Shown here piece by piece: positions 62,806-64,000 of a stretch of 64,000 bases of DNA. The notes under the pieces are model-generated. The model saw only the letters and a list, made by a program, of their open reading frames with translations, was not told where the DNA came from and ran no database searches. The translations under genes were made by a program, and so were the position numbers. Location: assembly GCA_963677215.1 (NCBI GenBank), contig OY781919.1, forward strand, positions 3,224,001 through 3,288,000, read 5' to 3'. Each line of letters starts with the position of its first letter. The stretch's first letter is position 1. The stretch comes from G963676795 sp963677215 (GTDB lineage: Bacteria; Desulfobacterota; Desulfuromonadia; Desulfuromonadales; Geopsychrobacteraceae).

Positions 62806-64000
62806 ATGAAAACTATCATCAAAGGGGGACATGTTCTTGATCCGGCCAACGATATCGATGGTATCTTCGATATCCTCATTGAAGACGGCCTGATTTCCCG
62901 GATCGATTCATCGATCGAAGAGAACGATGCCGAAATCATTCAGGCCTGCGACATGCTCGTTATTCCTGGCCTTGTCGATATCCATACCCACATGCGCGAT
63001 CCAGGTCAGGAGTACAAGGAAGACCTGATCAGTGGCACCAGGGCAGCCGTGGCCGGTGGCGTCACCTCCCTGGCCTGCATGCCGAACACCAGCCCGGTCA
63101 ACGATAATCAGGCTGTGACCCGCTTTATCATTGAAAAGGCCAGGAGCCAGGGGGTCGCCAACGTTTTTCCGGTCGGTGCGATCAGCCACGGAATGGACGA
63201 AGAAATACTCTCAGAAATGGGCGACCTCAAGTCTGCCGGTTGTGTGGCTTTCTCGGACGACGGCAAGCCTGTCAAGAGCAGTGAATTGATGCGCCGCGCT
63301 CTGGAGTATGCTGACACCTTTGATATGCCGATCATCTCTCATGCCGAGGACCTCTCGCTGGTCGGTGAGGGGTGCATGAACGAAGGTGTTGTCGCCACCG
63401 AGCTTGGGCTCAAAGGCATTCCCTGGGTTGCCGAAGATGCGGCCACGGCCCGTGAAATCATGCTGGCCGAATTTACAGGTGCCCGACTTCACATTGCCCA
63501 TGTATCAACCAGAGGCAGCGTTGATCTGGTCCGTCAGGCCAAGGCGCGTGGTGCCCGGGTTACCTGCGAAGTGACCCCGCATCACTTTACCTTAACCGAA
63601 GAGGCTGTCCGCGGTTACGACACCAACGCCAAGATGAATCCTCCCCTGCGTACCCAGGAAGATCTCGATGCGATCAAGACTGGCCTCAAGGATGGAACCA
63701 TCGATGCGATTGCCACCGATCACGCTCCGCATCATATCGATGAAAAGAATGTCGAGTTTCCGATTGCCCTGAACGGCATGATCGGACTTGAGACAATGCT
63801 GCCCCTGACCCTGCAGTTGGTCAGAGATAAGGCTATAAGCCTCAAGCAGGCAGTGGCCCTGATGACCTGTCAACCGGCGGGGATCATCGGCATCGATCGT
63901 GGCACCCTTGGTCTCGGCAGACCCGCGGATATTGCAATCGTCGATGCGGAACGGGACTGGACGGTTTTCGCCGATGGACTGAGTTCAAAGAGCAAGAATA
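62806..64000 (+). CDS. pyrC: Dihydroorotase, partial (runs off window)
   Basis: Class I-type (PyrC/multifunctional) dihydroorotase; 398 residues are in the window without a stop. Metal site DIHTHMRDPGQEYKED, ACMPNTSPVNDN, the later histidines in ISHAED and LHIAHVSTRG and the catalytic Asp in DAIATDHAPHH. Third gene of the pyrR-pyrB-pyrC operon; ATG 62806 follows GAAAGAGG. Confidence 0.96.
   Translation, partial: MKTIIKGGHVLDPANDIDGIFDILIEDGLISRIDSSIEENDAEIIQACDMLVIPGLVDIHTHMRDPGQEYKEDLISGTRAAVAGGVTSLACMPNTSPVNDNQAVTRFIIEKARSQGVANVFPVGAISHGMDEEILSEMGDLKSAGCVAFSDDGKPVKSSELMRRALEYADTFDMPIISHAEDLSLVGEGCMNEGVVATELGLKGIPWVAEDAATAREIMLAEFTGARLHIAHVSTRGSVDLVRQAKARGARVTCEVTPHHFTLTEEAVRGYDTNAKMNPPLRTQEDLDAIKTGLKDGTIDAIATDHAPHHIDEKNVEFPIALNGMIGLETMLPLTLQLVRDKAISLKQAVALMTCQPAGIIGIDRGTLGLGRPADIAIVDAERDWTVFADGLSSKSKN

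Noticed and set aside
1..64000. CRISPR array or rRNA operon
   Set aside because: No regularly spaced direct repeats and no rRNA sequence were seen on reading the window.

Overview
The window looks like a chromosome segment of a strictly anaerobic deltaproteobacterium of the Desulfuromonadales type (Pelobacter/Desulfuromonas/Geopsychrobacter-like). This is inferred from the gene content: a Hyb-type NiFe hydrogenase, two molybdopterin oxidoreductases, one of them closely resembling the pyrogallol-phloroglucinol transhydroxylase known from Pelobacter acidigallici, a Liv-type importer with a Tat-exported binding protein, and a PyrR-controlled pyrimidine operon. No rRNA and no CRISPR array was seen.

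Layout. 1-5053: right end of an integrated element. It holds an inverted partial IS21 copy, a tyrosine integrase gene broken by an IS1380-type transposon and by the IS21, a small HTH-like gene, and a 3' tRNA-Cys remnant marking the attachment site. 5112-8781: TauE/SafE exporter, AmrB/MEMO protein, gltX and a PilZ protein. 8867-15298: a TetR-controlled TolC/MFP/RND efflux operon with a large palindromic operator. 15495-19612: aromatic/aspartate aminotransferase, tRNA-Gln with a duplicated 3' end and hairpin cluster, an MCE-domain lipoprotein, a 38-aa membrane peptide, a CCA/poly(A) polymerase family gene and tRNA-Gly. 19683-23448: acetyltransferase, an orphan TagF-like gene and a frameshifted type II NADH dehydrogenase.

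23697-47534 is the accessory core. It contains a YyaE-like molybdoenzyme, hybOABCD (minus strand), a two-gene transhydroxylase-like molybdoenzyme whose large subunit carries an extra N-terminal SCP2-like domain, a URO-D-fold protein without the usual zinc motif, a five-gene Liv-type ABC importer, and three closely related MarR regulators placed at the edges of the region. A complete IS21 element (with a 7-bp target duplication) is inserted between the second and third MarR genes. My reading is a catabolic module that imports a (probably hydroxylated or methoxylated aromatic) substrate and processes it with a transhydroxylase-like enzyme, with periplasmic hydrogen oxidation alongside. The substrate is not shown by the sequence.

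47635-64000 is mostly housekeeping: rhodanese, yacG, queD-queE with a creatininase-family gene, coaD/rsmD, dgt, greB, yhbY, azlCD, a polar amino-acid ABC transporter preceded by an unlisted 54-aa zinc ribbon, lepA-lepB, and a PyrR attenuator followed by pyrR-pyrB-pyrC (pyrC runs off the window).
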